A stretch of DNA of 64,000 nucleotides, taken from the NCBI RefSeq assembly GCF_016863395.1, contig NZ_BOOU01000046.1, forward strand, positions 89,021 to 153,020. The letters are read 5' to 3'. The position numbers and the translations under genes were made by a program. The DNA comes from Sphaerisporangium rufum. GTDB lineage: Bacteria > Actinomycetota > Actinomycetes > Streptosporangiales > Streptosporangiaceae. Shown one piece after another: positions 17,146-27,051 of the stretch; the first letter of the stretch is position 1; each line of letters starts with the position of its first letter. The notes under the pieces are model-generated. The model did not search any database, was not told the DNA's origin, and saw only the letters and a program-made list of their open reading frames with translations.

Positions 17146-18395
17146 GGTCCTCCCGTCGTGCCACCGGCCGCCGGGAGCAGCCGGCCCGGCGCCATCCGCC
17201 CCTCGGGGTCGAAACGGTCCTTGACCCGCCGCATCAGCGCCGCGGCGCCGACCGGCCCGAGCATGTCCAGGCCGGCCGCCGCCGCCGGGGGCGCGGCCAC
17301 CACCGGCAGCCGGCCGCCGAGCGGTGCCACCGCGGCCCTGGCCGCGGCGACGAACGCCGCGGCGGCCGCGGGCGGGACGTCCCCGGGCAGCGCCAGGTAC
17401 AGCACCGCGACGCACGCCGACCCGCGGACGGCGACCGGCAGGTCCCCGGCCGCGGCCCCTATCGCCGCCAGCGCCGGCCGGACGGCGGCGGGCGGGACGC
17501 GCAGCTCCAGCAGGTGGCCGCCGTCCGGCGGCCGGCCCCACCAGGCCGGGGCCCGCGTCCCGATCGCCGCGCGCGGCCCGAGCGCCCGGCGCAGGACCTC
17601 GGCGCGCTCGGCGGCGGCGACCCCCTCCACCAGCACCGCCAGCGTCGCCGGGCCGCTGAGATCCGGCAGCTCCAGCTCGACGGCGCTCGGCTCGGCGGGG
17701 GAGGCGGCGACGGCGGCCAGGCCGGGGAGCGCGGCCGGGTCCGGGACGGTCACCGTGACGAACGCCCGCCCGGCGGGCAGCGGGTGCAGCCGGAACGTCG
17801 CCTCGGCGATCACGCCGAGCGTGCCGTGCGACCCGGTGAACAGCTTGCCCAGGTCGTAGCCGGCGACGTTCTTGACGACCTTGCCGCCGGACCGGGCCAC
17901 CGTGCCGTCGGCGAGCACCACCGTGACGCCGATCAGCAGGTCGCGGGCGGTGCCGTAGCGCAGGCGGCGCGGGCCGGCGAGCCCGCCGGCCAGCGTCCCG
18001 CCGACGGTCGCCCCCGGCACCGGTACGTCCAGGGCCAGCTCCTGCCCGGCGCCGGCCAGCGTCGCGGCGAGGGCCGCCATCGGGACGCCGGCCTGCGTCC
18101 GGGCCACCAGGTCGCCGGCGGCGTGCTCCAGCACCCGGTCCAGCCGGCCGGTGTCCAGCAGCAGGTCGCAGCGCTCCGGCGGCGGCCCCCAGTGCAGGGT
18201 GGCGCGGCCCCCGGCGGGCAGCACGGCCAGGTCGCGCGCGGCGGCGGCCCGCAGCACGGCGGCCACCTCGGTGGTGGAGCCGGGCAGCGCCACCCATCGC
18301 GGGACGACTCCGGCGACGGCGTCGGCGGGCCCGCCGGCCCGCACGGGCACCCCGTCCACCGTGAACTCCCCCTCGCGTGAGGCGGGCGCGGCCAT
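17130..18395 (-). CDS. glcE: Glycolate oxidase FAD-binding subunit GlcE
   Basis: A 421-residue FAD_binding_4-type protein, shorter than GlcD as usual. The PCMH-type FAD domain spans about 25-200: STTEVAAVLRAAAARDLAVLPAGG, VPMAALAATLAG, VPVPGATVGGTLAGG, GKVVKNVAGYDLGKLFTGSHGTLGVI. The C-terminal part is an Ala-rich substrate-side domain. GlcE is needed with GlcD and GlcF for glycolate oxidation. The start ATG shares one base with the glcD stop (TGATG) and the stop lies inside glcF, so expression is tightly coupled. Family certain; the subunit name rests on operon context. Confidence 0.9.
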   Translation of the reverse strand: MAAPASREGEFTVDGVPVRAGGPADAVAGVVPRWVALPGSTTEVAAVLRAAAARDLAVLPAGGRATLHWGPPPERCDLLLDTGRLDRVLEHAAGDLVARTQAGVPMAALAATLAGAGQELALDVPVPGATVGGTLAGGLAGPRRLRYGTARDLLIGVTVVLADGTVARSGGKVVKNVAGYDLGKLFTGSHGTLGVIAEATFRLHPLPAGRAFVTVTVPDPAALPGLAAVAASPAEPSAVELELPDLSGPATLAVLVEGVAAAERAEVLRRALGPRAAIGTRAPAWWGRPPDGGHLLELRVPPAAVRPALAAIGAAAGDLPVAVRGSACVAVLYLALPGDVPPAAAAAFVAAARAAVAPLGGRLPVVAAPPAAAAGLDMLGPVGAAALMRRVKDRFDPEGRMAPGRLLPAAGGTTGGPWTPS

Positions 18396-19839
18396 CAGAA
18401 CAGCTCCGCCTCGCCCGAGGCCACCAGCGGGTGCGGCGCCCGGCGCACGCCGGGGACCTCGCCGCACAGCCGGGGGGTGGGGAAGATCTTGCCGGGATTG
18501 GCCAGGCCGGCCGGGTCGAACGCGCAGCGCAGCAGCTGCATGGTGTCCAGGTCGGCCGCGCCGAACATCTTCGGCATGTGCCGCGCCTTGTCGACGCCGA
18601 CCCCGTGCTCCCCGGTGATGGACCCGCCATGCGCCAGGCACAGGTCGAGGATCTCCGCCGACACCGCCTCGGCGCGCGCGCCCGCGCCCGGTTCGCCGTC
18701 GTCGAACAGCACCAGCGGGTGCAGGTTGCCGTCGCCGGCGTGGAAGACGTTGGCCACCCGGACGCCGTACCGCGCCGACAGCGCCTCGATGCCGGCCAGC
18801 ACCTCCGGCAGCGCGGTGCGCGGCACCACGCCGTCCTGGACGAGGTAGGCGGGGCTGATCCGCCCGACCGCGGCGAAGGCCGCCCGGCGGCCGCGCCAGA
18901 TCGCCGCCCGCAGCGCCGGATCCTCGGCGACCCGCAGCTCGAAGGCGTCGCTCTCCCGGCACAGCGCGACCACCCGCTCGTGTTCGGCGACCACCTGGGC
19001 GGCCGGGCCGTCCAGCTCAACGATGAGCACCGCGCCCGCGCCGGCCGGGTAGCCGCAGCGCACCGCCGCCTCGGCCGCCTCGATCGCCAGGGCGTCCATC
19101 ATCTCGATCGCCGCCGGGACGATGCCGGCGGCGATGACCGCCGACACCGCCCGCCCGCCGGACTCGACGTCGGGGAAGGCGGCCAGCAGCGTGGTCACCG
19201 CCTCCGGTTCCGGGGTCAGCCGCACGATGATCTTCGTGGCGATGCCGAGGGTGCCCTCCGAGCCGATGAAGGCGCCGAGCAGGTCGTAGCCGGGGTCCAT
19301 CGTGTCCAGCCAGACGATCTCCCCCTCGGGGGTCACCAGCTCGACCGCCAGGACGTGGTTGACCGTGAAGCCGTACTTCAGGCAGTGCGCGCCGCCGGAG
19401 TTCTCCGCGACGTTGCCGCCGATGGTGCAGACCTGCCGGCTGGAGGGGTCGGGAGCGTAGTAGAGGCCGTACGGCGCGGCGGCCTCGGTGATCGCCAGGT
19501 TGGTCACCCCCGGCTCCACCACCGCCCGGCGGTTCTCCGGCTCCACCGACAGGACGCGGCGCAGCCGCGAGGTCACCACCAGCACCCCGTCCGCCCGGGG
19601 CAGCGCCCCGCCGGACAGGCCGGTGCCGGCGCCGCGGGCGACGAACGGGACGCCGGCCCGGTGGCAGGCCCGGACCACCGCGGCGACCTGCTCGGCGGTC
19701 TCCGGCAGCACCACGACCGCCGGGGTGGCCCGGTGGTAGGTCAGGCCGTCGCACTCGTAGGTGCGCAGCCGCACCGGGTCGGTGATCAGCCCGTCCGGCC
19801 CGGTGATCGCGGCCAGCCGGTCGGCGAGCCCGGCCGCGA

Positions 19840-19843
<4 letters not shown>
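18395..19843 (-). CDS. glcD: Glycolate oxidase FAD-binding subunit GlcD
   Basis: A 482-residue flavoprotein that oxidises glycolate to glyoxylate. The FAD domain shows [18 protein letters not shown] (about 65-82), [39 protein letters not shown] and [14 protein letters not shown]. The C-terminal domain carries the family's [17 protein letters not shown] metal/substrate block and ends with [17 protein letters not shown]...[14 protein letters not shown]. Length is typical. The first codon overlaps the aceB stop by 4 bp. D-lactate dehydrogenases share this fold, but glcE and glcF beside it and malate synthase upstream favour glycolate. Confidence 0.93.
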
Positions 19844-21429
<1,586 letters not shown>

Positions 21430-21459
21430 GGCCGTCCTCTCCACGAATTCACCAAGAGC

Positions 21460-21476
21460 TTTCCACGATACGGAAA
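21460..21476 (-). promoter_or_regulatory. Inverted repeat around the aceB -10 box (candidate operator)
   Basis: TTTCC-N7-GGAAA is an inverted repeat whose spacer, read on the minus strand, contains TATCGT, a candidate -10 box about 35 nt before the aceB start. A regulator bound here would block RNA polymerase. The operon encodes an IclR-family protein, the obvious candidate, but binding is inferred. Confidence 0.4.
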
Positions 21477-21617
21477 AGTCCTTCTGGATTATGGAATCGA
21501 CGCTACTCGACGGCCGGGCCGGCGGTCAACGCCGGGCGCCGTCTGCGGGACGGGTAAGGGACCGGTCGGGGAAGTCCCCGATGGGCGGCCGGGCACCGGC
21601 GGGACCATCCTTGGACC

Positions 21618-22355
21618 ATGAGCATCTCGACCGCCCGTCCCGCCGCCACCGGCCCGTCCCGCGGCCGCCGGAGCCTGGCCGCCGCCGGTGCCGTCCTGGG
21701 CGCGGCCCTGCTGCTGAGCGGATGCGGCCTGCGGAGCCTGGCCTCGCCGGCCCAGGAGAAGGTCCAGACCTACGACGTGGGCGGCCGGCTCACCATGCTC
21801 AAGGTGGACTCCGGCTCGGGCGCCATCGTCGTGGACCAGACCGGCCGGTCCGGCGTCCGGGTGACCGAGACCGTGCACTGGACCGATGATCCGCCGCGGA
21901 CCCGGCACCCGGTCGACGGCGGCACCCTCACGCTCGACTACGACTGCCCGCGCGACGAATGGCGGTGTGGCGTCGACTACAAGATCGAGATCCCGCGCGA
22001 TCTGCGGGTCGACCTGCACACCGGTTCCGGCGACATCACCCTGCGGGCGGTGTCGGGCGAGCTGAAGGCCGTCACCGGCTCCGGCGAGATCGGCGGGAGC
22101 GCGCTCACCGCCCGGCGGGCGTCCGCCGAGACCGGCTCGGGCGACGTGGAACTGCGGTTCGCCACCGCACCCGGGACCGCCGAGCTGCGCACCGGCTCGG
22201 GCAGCGCCATCGTCCGGGTGCCGCAGGACACCTACGACGTCACCGCGCGCACCGGCTCCGGGCAGAAGGTCGTCGAGGTCGGTACCTCCGCCTCCGCCAC
22301 CCGGCGGATCGTCGTGCAGACCGGTTCCGGCGACGCCAAGGTGCTGAAGGGCTGA
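21618..22355 (+). CDS. DUF4097-like adhesin-type lipoprotein
   Basis: A 245-residue predicted lipoprotein: basic Arg-rich start, hydrophobic core, LLLSGC with Cys at residue 36. The rest is built of short beta-strand repeats, with TGSG recurring six times (TGSGDITLR, TGSGEIGGS, TGSGDVELR, TGSGSAIVR, TGSGQKVVE, TGSGDAKVL), the pattern of DUF4097 right-handed beta-helix proteins. A Cys pair (DYDCPRDEWRCGVDY) could form a disulfide. These proteins are surface or envelope-associated with unknown roles. It is divergent from the aceB operon and upstream of hflX; no functional link is apparent. Confidence 0.85.
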   Translation: MSISTARPAATGPSRGRRSLAAAGAVLGAALLLSGCGLRSLASPAQEKVQTYDVGGRLTMLKVDSGSGAIVVDQTGRSGVRVTETVHWTDDPPRTRHPVDGGTLTLDYDCPRDEWRCGVDYKIEIPRDLRVDLHTGSGDITLRAVSGELKAVTGSGEIGGSALTARRASAETGSGDVELRFATAPGTAELRTGSGSAIVRVPQDTYDVTARTGSGQKVVEVGTSASATRRIVVQTGSGDAKVLKG

Positions 22356-22513
22356 CTCCCGCGGCGCCGGGGTGCCGGCCCCAAAAGAAGGTGAACCGGC
22401 ACCGCCCCCCGTGGCACCATCGGGAAGAGCGCACGAGATTCACGTGTTGAACCGTGTGTAGAACCACACCCGAGCGCCAAGGGAGCGCCACCATAGCCAC
22501 CGAGAAGACGTAC

Positions 22514-23929
22514 ATGTCGAACGAGTCCTACGAAGACCTCGCCGAGCTCGCCACCGGCGACTACGACCTGGCGGAGCGGCAGGCGCTGCGGCGGGTCGCC
22601 GGTCTGTCCACCGAGCTCGAGGACGTCACCGAGGTCGAGTACCGGCAGCTCCGTCTGGAGCGGGTGGTGCTGGTCGGGGTGTGGACCACCGGCACCGCGA
22701 CCGACGCGGAGAACTCCCTGCAGGAGCTGAAGCTGCTCGCCGAGACGGCCGGCTCCCAGGTCCTGGAGGGTCTCATCCAGCGCCGGCAGCGGCCCGACCC
22801 GGCCACCTACATCGGCTCGGGCAAGGCGACCGAGCTGCGCGACATCGTGGTCGCGACCGGCGCGGACACCGTGATCTGCGACGGCGAACTCACCCCCGGC
22901 CAGCTCCGCCAGCTGGAGGACATCGTCAAGGTCAAGGTCATCGACCGTACGGCGCTGATCCTGGACATCTTCGCCCAGCACGCCAAGAGCCGCGAGGGCA
23001 AGGCCCAGGTCGAGCTGGCCCAGCTCAGCTACCTGCTGCCCCGCCTGCGCGGCTGGGGCGGCAACCTGTCCCGGCAGGTCGGCGGCCGGGCCGCCGGCGG
23101 CGTCGGCATCGGCGGCCGCGGCCCCGGTGAGACGAAGATCGAGCTGGACCGGCGCCGCATCCGCGAGCGGATGGCCAAGCTCCGCCGGCAGATCGGCGGC
23201 ATGTCGGTCGCCCGCGAGACCATGCGGGCCCGGCGGGCGCGGCGCGAGGTGCCGGCGGTCGCCATCGCCGGATACACCAACGCCGGCAAGTCGTCGCTGC
23301 TCAACCGGATCACCGGCGCGGGCGTGCTGGTGGAGGACGCCCTGTTCGCCACCCTGGACCCGACCGTGCGCCAGGCGCGCACCCCGGACGGCCGGCTGTT
23401 CACCATCGCCGACACCGTCGGATTCGTCCGGCACCTGCCGCACCAGCTGGTCGAGGCGTTCCGCTCGACGCTGGAGGAGGTCGGCGAGGCCGATCTGATC
23501 CTGCACGTCGTCGACGGCTCGCACCCGGACCCGGAGTCGCAGATCGCCGCGGTCCGCGAGGTGCTCTCCGACATCGAGGGCGTCCGCGACATCCCGGAGA
23601 TCATCGTGATCAACAAGGCGGACGCCGTCGATCCGGTGGTCCTCACCCGGCTCACGATGCGCGAGCGGCGCAGCGTGGTGGTCTCCGCCCGCACCGGCGC
23701 GGGGATCGACGAGGTGCTCGCCCTGATCGAGCGGGACCTGCCCCGGCTGGACCACCACGTCCACCTGCTGGTCCCCTACGACCGGGGCGACCTGATCGCC
23801 CGGGCCCACCAGGAGGGCGAGGTGCTGTCGGTCGACCACACCGGCGACGGCACCGTGCTGCGGGCCAGGGTGCCGGCCGGGCTCTACCACGAGCTCGAGC
23901 GCACCGCCAAGCCGGTCGAGACGGTCTGA
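22514..23929 (+). CDS. hflX: Ribosome-associated GTPase HflX
   Basis: A 471-residue GTPase that binds the 50S subunit and rescues or splits stalled ribosomes, often under heat or antibiotic stress. The N-terminal HflX domain (about 40-200) includes the PATYIGSGKATEL and DRTALILDIFAQHAKSREGK blocks, followed by the Gly/Arg-rich GGRGPGETKIE linker. The G domain starts near 245 with P-loop GYTNAGKS at about 253-260, then DTVGFVRHLP (G3) and NKAD (G4). The start is uncertain: ATG 22514 has GAGAAG 6 nt upstream, but a much better AAGGGAG site lies 7 nt before an in-frame ATA at 22493. An in-frame GTG lies at 22454. It ends at a strong terminator. Confidence 0.93.
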   Translation: MSNESYEDLAELATGDYDLAERQALRRVAGLSTELEDVTEVEYRQLRLERVVLVGVWTTGTATDAENSLQELKLLAETAGSQVLEGLIQRRQRPDPATYIGSGKATELRDIVVATGADTVICDGELTPGQLRQLEDIVKVKVIDRTALILDIFAQHAKSREGKAQVELAQLSYLLPRLRGWGGNLSRQVGGRAAGGVGIGGRGPGETKIELDRRRIRERMAKLRRQIGGMSVARETMRARRARREVPAVAIAGYTNAGKSSLLNRITGAGVLVEDALFATLDPTVRQARTPDGRLFTIADTVGFVRHLPHQLVEAFRSTLEEVGEADLILHVVDGSHPDPESQIAAVREVLSDIEGVRDIPEIIVINKADAVDPVVLTRLTMRERRSVVVSARTGAGIDEVLALIERDLPRLDHHVHLLVPYDRGDLIARAHQEGEVLSVDHTGDGTVLRARVPAGLYHELERTAKPVETV

Positions 23930-23936
23930 ACCACCC

Positions 23937-23968
23937 GGGCCGGCGCGGGTTTCCTCCCGCGCCGGCCC
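23937..23968. terminator. Shared terminator between hflX and the receiver-phosphatase gene
   Basis: A perfect 13-bp stem (GGGCCGGCGCGGG and complement) with loop TTTCCT sits in the 45-bp gap between two convergent genes, 7 nt from each stop. No T-tract on either side. Confidence 0.75.
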
Positions 23969-23974
23969 GCCACG

Positions 23975-25552
23975 TCAGCAGGTGCGGCGCAGCGCCACGA
24001 TCGCCACGTCGTCCTCCCGCGGGCCGAAATGGTCGATCAGCCGGTCACAGAAGGCCTCCAGGTCCTGGCCGGCCGACATGGCGAGCGTGCGCACCACTTC
24101 CAGGCTCTGGTCCAGCGGCACGTCGCGGTCCTCGATCAGCCCGTCGGTGAACATCAGCAGCGCCCCCTCCGGCGGGATCCGCAGCCGGTCCACCCGGTAC
24201 CGCTCCGGCGCGGCTCCGATGAGCAGATTGCCCCAGTCCAGGTAGACCGCCTCACCGTCCCCGACGATCACCGGGGGGATGTGGCCGGCGTTCGCCATCT
24301 CGATCTCGCCGGTGGCGGTGTCCATCAGCAGCAGGCACACCGTGGCGGTCATGCCGGGGTGGTAGTGGCGCAGCACGTCGTTCAGCCGGCCCATGAGCCG
24401 GCCGAGATCGCGTTCCTCCACCGCCAGCGCGCGCAGCGCGTGCCGCAGCTCGGCCATGATCGTCGCCGCGTGCAGCGAGTGGCCCTGTACGTCGCCGATG
24501 CCCACCAGCAGCCGGTCGCCGAGCCGCATCACCTCGTAGAAGTCGCCGCCCACCTCCACGTTGTCCACCGCGGGCTGGTAGCGCACGGCGAGCTCCAGGC
24601 CCGCCGGTGAGGGGATGTGCGAGGGCAGGAAGCTGCGCTGCAAGGTCAGCGCGATCAGGTGCTCCTCGGCATAGGTGCGCAGCGCGTCCGCCGCGATGGC
24701 CAGCGCCTGGCAGAGCTGCTTGAGGATGTTCGCCTCATCGGCGTCCAGATCCTCCAGGGCCTCGACACCGAGGACCACGGGGGTCCGGCCGACGCGGGTG
24801 CGGGAGATGACGCCGAACATGCCGATCCGGATGGTGGCGTTCGGCACCACCCGCAGCCACTCGCCGAGCGTCGCGGAGAACTCCGCGGTGCCCGCCGCGT
24901 CACCGAGCGCGATCGCGCTGACCCGGTCCAGCGCGTCCGGCACCACCGGCTGGTAGATCGCCTCGTCGCCGGGGACGATGACCGAACAGCGGCGGGTCCG
25001 GCCGTCCAGGCCCATCGCCAGCGCGCCGGCCCGCCGGTCCAGGATCTCCGCGGTGCCCTCGACCGCGGCCCGCAGCATCTGGTCGAACGTGGCGCTGGCA
25101 TTGATCTTCAGGGTGACCTGGGTCAGCGCGCCGAGCCGGTGCGCCATCAGCTCCGCCCGCTGCCGGGCCCGGTAGTAACGCAACGTCGCCTGGACGGTCG
25201 CGATGAACTCCTCGGGCTCGATCGGCTCGGCCATGTAGCCGTCGGCGCCGCGGTCCAGGCCGTGCGCGCGGTCCAGCACCGAGATGGCGTGCGCCGAGAT
25301 CTGGATCACCGGGATCGCGGCGGTCGTCGGATCGCCCTTGATCCGCTCGCACACCTCGTACCCGTCGATGTCCGGCAGCCGCACGTCCAGGATGACCAGG
25401 TCCGGGGAGATCGCCCGCACCTTCTCCAGCGCCTCCTGGCCGCAGGTGGCCTCCACGACCTCGTGACCGACCCGGCGCAGCCAGCTGCCGAGGATGTAGC
25501 GCTTGGTCGGGGTGTCGTCCACCACCAGGATGGTCGCGGGATTCTCGTTCAT
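23975..25552 (-). CDS. Response regulator with GAF-like and PP2C (SpoIIE/RsbU-type) phosphatase domains
   Basis: A 525-residue signalling protein. A receiver domain spans about 7-122 with phospho-acceptor Asp56 (LVILDVRLP), acidic pocket VVDD at 11-13 and a normal switch region. A GAF-like domain (about 160-305) follows. The PP2C phosphatase domain (about 325-522) carries the metal-binding VGGDFYEV and GDVQGHS motifs and FTDGLIEDRD. Such proteins dephosphorylate an anti-anti-sigma factor when the receiver is phosphorylated. It lies 95 bp after the histidine kinase gene of the stressosome cassette, so the kinase is its likely partner. ATG 25552 was chosen with purine-rich GAAGAGGGAG upstream; a longer frame adds 20 unconserved residues. 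Confidence 0.88.
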   Translation of the reverse strand: MNENPATILVVDDTPTKRYILGSWLRRVGHEVVEATCGQEALEKVRAISPDLVILDVRLPDIDGYEVCERIKGDPTTAAIPVIQISAHAISVLDRAHGLDRGADGYMAEPIEPEEFIATVQATLRYYRARQRAELMAHRLGALTQVTLKINASATFDQMLRAAVEGTAEILDRRAGALAMGLDGRTRRCSVIVPGDEAIYQPVVPDALDRVSAIALGDAAGTAEFSATLGEWLRVVPNATIRIGMFGVISRTRVGRTPVVLGVEALEDLDADEANILKQLCQALAIAADALRTYAEEHLIALTLQRSFLPSHIPSPAGLELAVRYQPAVDNVEVGGDFYEVMRLGDRLLVGIGDVQGHSLHAATIMAELRHALRALAVEERDLGRLMGRLNDVLRHYHPGMTATVCLLLMDTATGEIEMANAGHIPPVIVGDGEAVYLDWGNLLIGAAPERYRVDRLRIPPEGALLMFTDGLIEDRDVPLDQSLEVVRTLAMSAGQDLEAFCDRLIDHFGPREDDVAIVALRRTC

Positions 25553-25647
25553 ACTCCCTCTTCGGTCGGCCCGCGGCGTCGGGCCGCATACCGTGCGGGT
25601 GGACTTCCCCACCGTCGGCCGATCACGCCTGCGGCCGGCCGGGACCG

Positions 25648-27051
25648 CTACGCGCTCGCCGGCGGGGCCGCGGGGCCGTGCTGCGGGTCGTCGCGCGCCG
25701 GCCGCCCCCCGTCGTCCTGACCCTCCGGTGCCAGCGGCAACCGCACCGCGACCGTCGTGCCCTCGCCGGGAACGCTCGTCAGATGCAGGCTACCTCCCAG
25801 TACGCCCGCCAGCCGCCGCGCGTACGGCAGCCCGAGCCCGGTACCGGACGCCTTCACCTGCAGGGCGCCGGGCACCTGGTAGAACTCCTCGAAGACCCGG
25901 GCCTGGAGCTCTTCGGGGATGCCGATGCCGGTGTCGGACACCTCCAGCACCACCTCGCCGGCTTCCTCGTCGACCCGGCCGCGCAGCGCCACCTCCCCTG
26001 ACTCGGTGTACTTCAGGGCGTTCGACAGCAGGTTGCGCAGCACGCGCGTCAGCAGCACCTCGTCGGTCAGCAGGGTCGCCGGGACCGCGGAGACGTCCAC
26101 GACCAGCCGGACCTCGGTGCCGGTGGTCGGGTGCAGCGTCATCCGCAGCCGGTCGGCGAGCGCCGGCAGGTCGACGGCCGAGCGCTGGGAGGTGAGGCGG
26201 CCGGACTCGGCCTTCGCCATGTCCAGCAGCTCGCTGACCAGGCCGAGCAGCGTCTGCGCCGAGGCGCCGATCAGCTCCACCTGCAACTGCTGCTCGGCGC
26301 TCAGCTCGTCGCCGCCCGGCCCGAGCAGCAGGCGGGTCAGCCCGATGACCGAGTTGAGCGGGGTGCGCAGCTCGTGGCTGATCGTCGCCCAGAAGCGCTT
26401 CCTGGCCTCGCCGGCCTCGCGGAGCTGCGCCGACTTCTCGTCCAGCTCGGCGTACAGTGCCACCACGCCGCGGTTGGTCTCCTCCAGCTCTTCGGAGAGC
26501 TGGTTGTACAGGGCGAAGACCCCCTGGTTGGTCTCCTCCAGCTCGGCGTTGACCCGCAGCAGGCTCTCGCGCTGCCGCCGGGAGTCGTCCAGCGCGGCGG
26601 CCAGCTCGCGGTTGCGCTGGCGCAGCTCGTCCAGGGCGCTGGTCGGGGCCAGCTCGATGAGCCGGTCGCGAATGCCCCCGAGGTCACCCTGCGGCCGGCT
26701 GAGCGTGGGCGGCAGGTGCTTCACCATGACGACCCGATGGCCGGCCTCGTCGTGCTCGAGCGTGTCCATCAGCCGCCCGGCCAGGGTGACCCCGCCCGGC
26801 TCGACCGGGTCCGGCCCGGCGGTGTAGCCGATGTCGATGATCAGCCCGAGGTCGTCGTCCAGCCGGAACGTCACCTCGGCGTCCCGGACGCCGGTGACGA
26901 TCTCCCGGCCGACCTCGCTGAGCGCGGTCCCCACCCGGATCTGGTCGAGGTCGTCCAGCCCGACCGCCTCGGCCACCTCCCGGCCGAGCTGCCGCACGGT
27001 GAAGACGTCCCGGTCGTCCCGGACCGCCACCGTGATCAGGTCTCGGGTCAC
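25648..27051 (-). CDS. Histidine kinase with degenerate RsbT-like N-terminal domain
   Basis: A 467-residue soluble sensor kinase with no membrane segment. Residues about 1-115 align by eye with RsbT of the same cassette (VRQLGREVAEAVGLDDLDQIRVGTALSEVGRE), but the N-box Asn of RsbT is Glu50 here and the glycine boxes are lost. Residues 138-215 are coiled coil containing a duplicated LEETNxGVxALYxxL unit (171-183, 189-201). The H-box SHELRTP has His226. The ATPase domain has LLSNALKYT, DTGIGIP and GTGLGLP. GTG 27051 overlaps the previous stop by 4 bp. I infer that the N-terminal domain senses the stressosome and the kinase phosphorylates the downstream receiver-phosphatase. Confidence 0.85.
   Translation of the reverse strand: MTRDLITVAVRDDRDVFTVRQLGREVAEAVGLDDLDQIRVGTALSEVGREIVTGVRDAEVTFRLDDDLGLIIDIGYTAGPDPVEPGGVTLAGRLMDTLEHDEAGHRVVMVKHLPPTLSRPQGDLGGIRDRLIELAPTSALDELRQRNRELAAALDDSRRQRESLLRVNAELEETNQGVFALYNQLSEELEETNRGVVALYAELDEKSAQLREAGEARKRFWATISHELRTPLNSVIGLTRLLLGPGGDELSAEQQLQVELIGASAQTLLGLVSELLDMAKAESGRLTSQRSAVDLPALADRLRMTLHPTTGTEVRLVVDVSAVPATLLTDEVLLTRVLRNLLSNALKYTESGEVALRGRVDEEAGEVVLEVSDTGIGIPEELQARVFEEFYQVPGALQVKASGTGLGLPYARRLAGVLGGSLHLTSVPGEGTTVAVRLPLAPEGQDDGGRPARDDPQHGPAAPPASA

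Noticed and set aside
15859..19020. 1053-codon frame covering glcF and upstream
   Set aside because: Upstream of 17145 it is an out-of-frame reading of glcE and glcD.
22371..22403. Inverted repeat GGTGCCGG-N17-CCGGCACC after the DUF4097-like gene
   Set aside because: The loop is long and there is no T-tract; too weak to call a terminator or operator.
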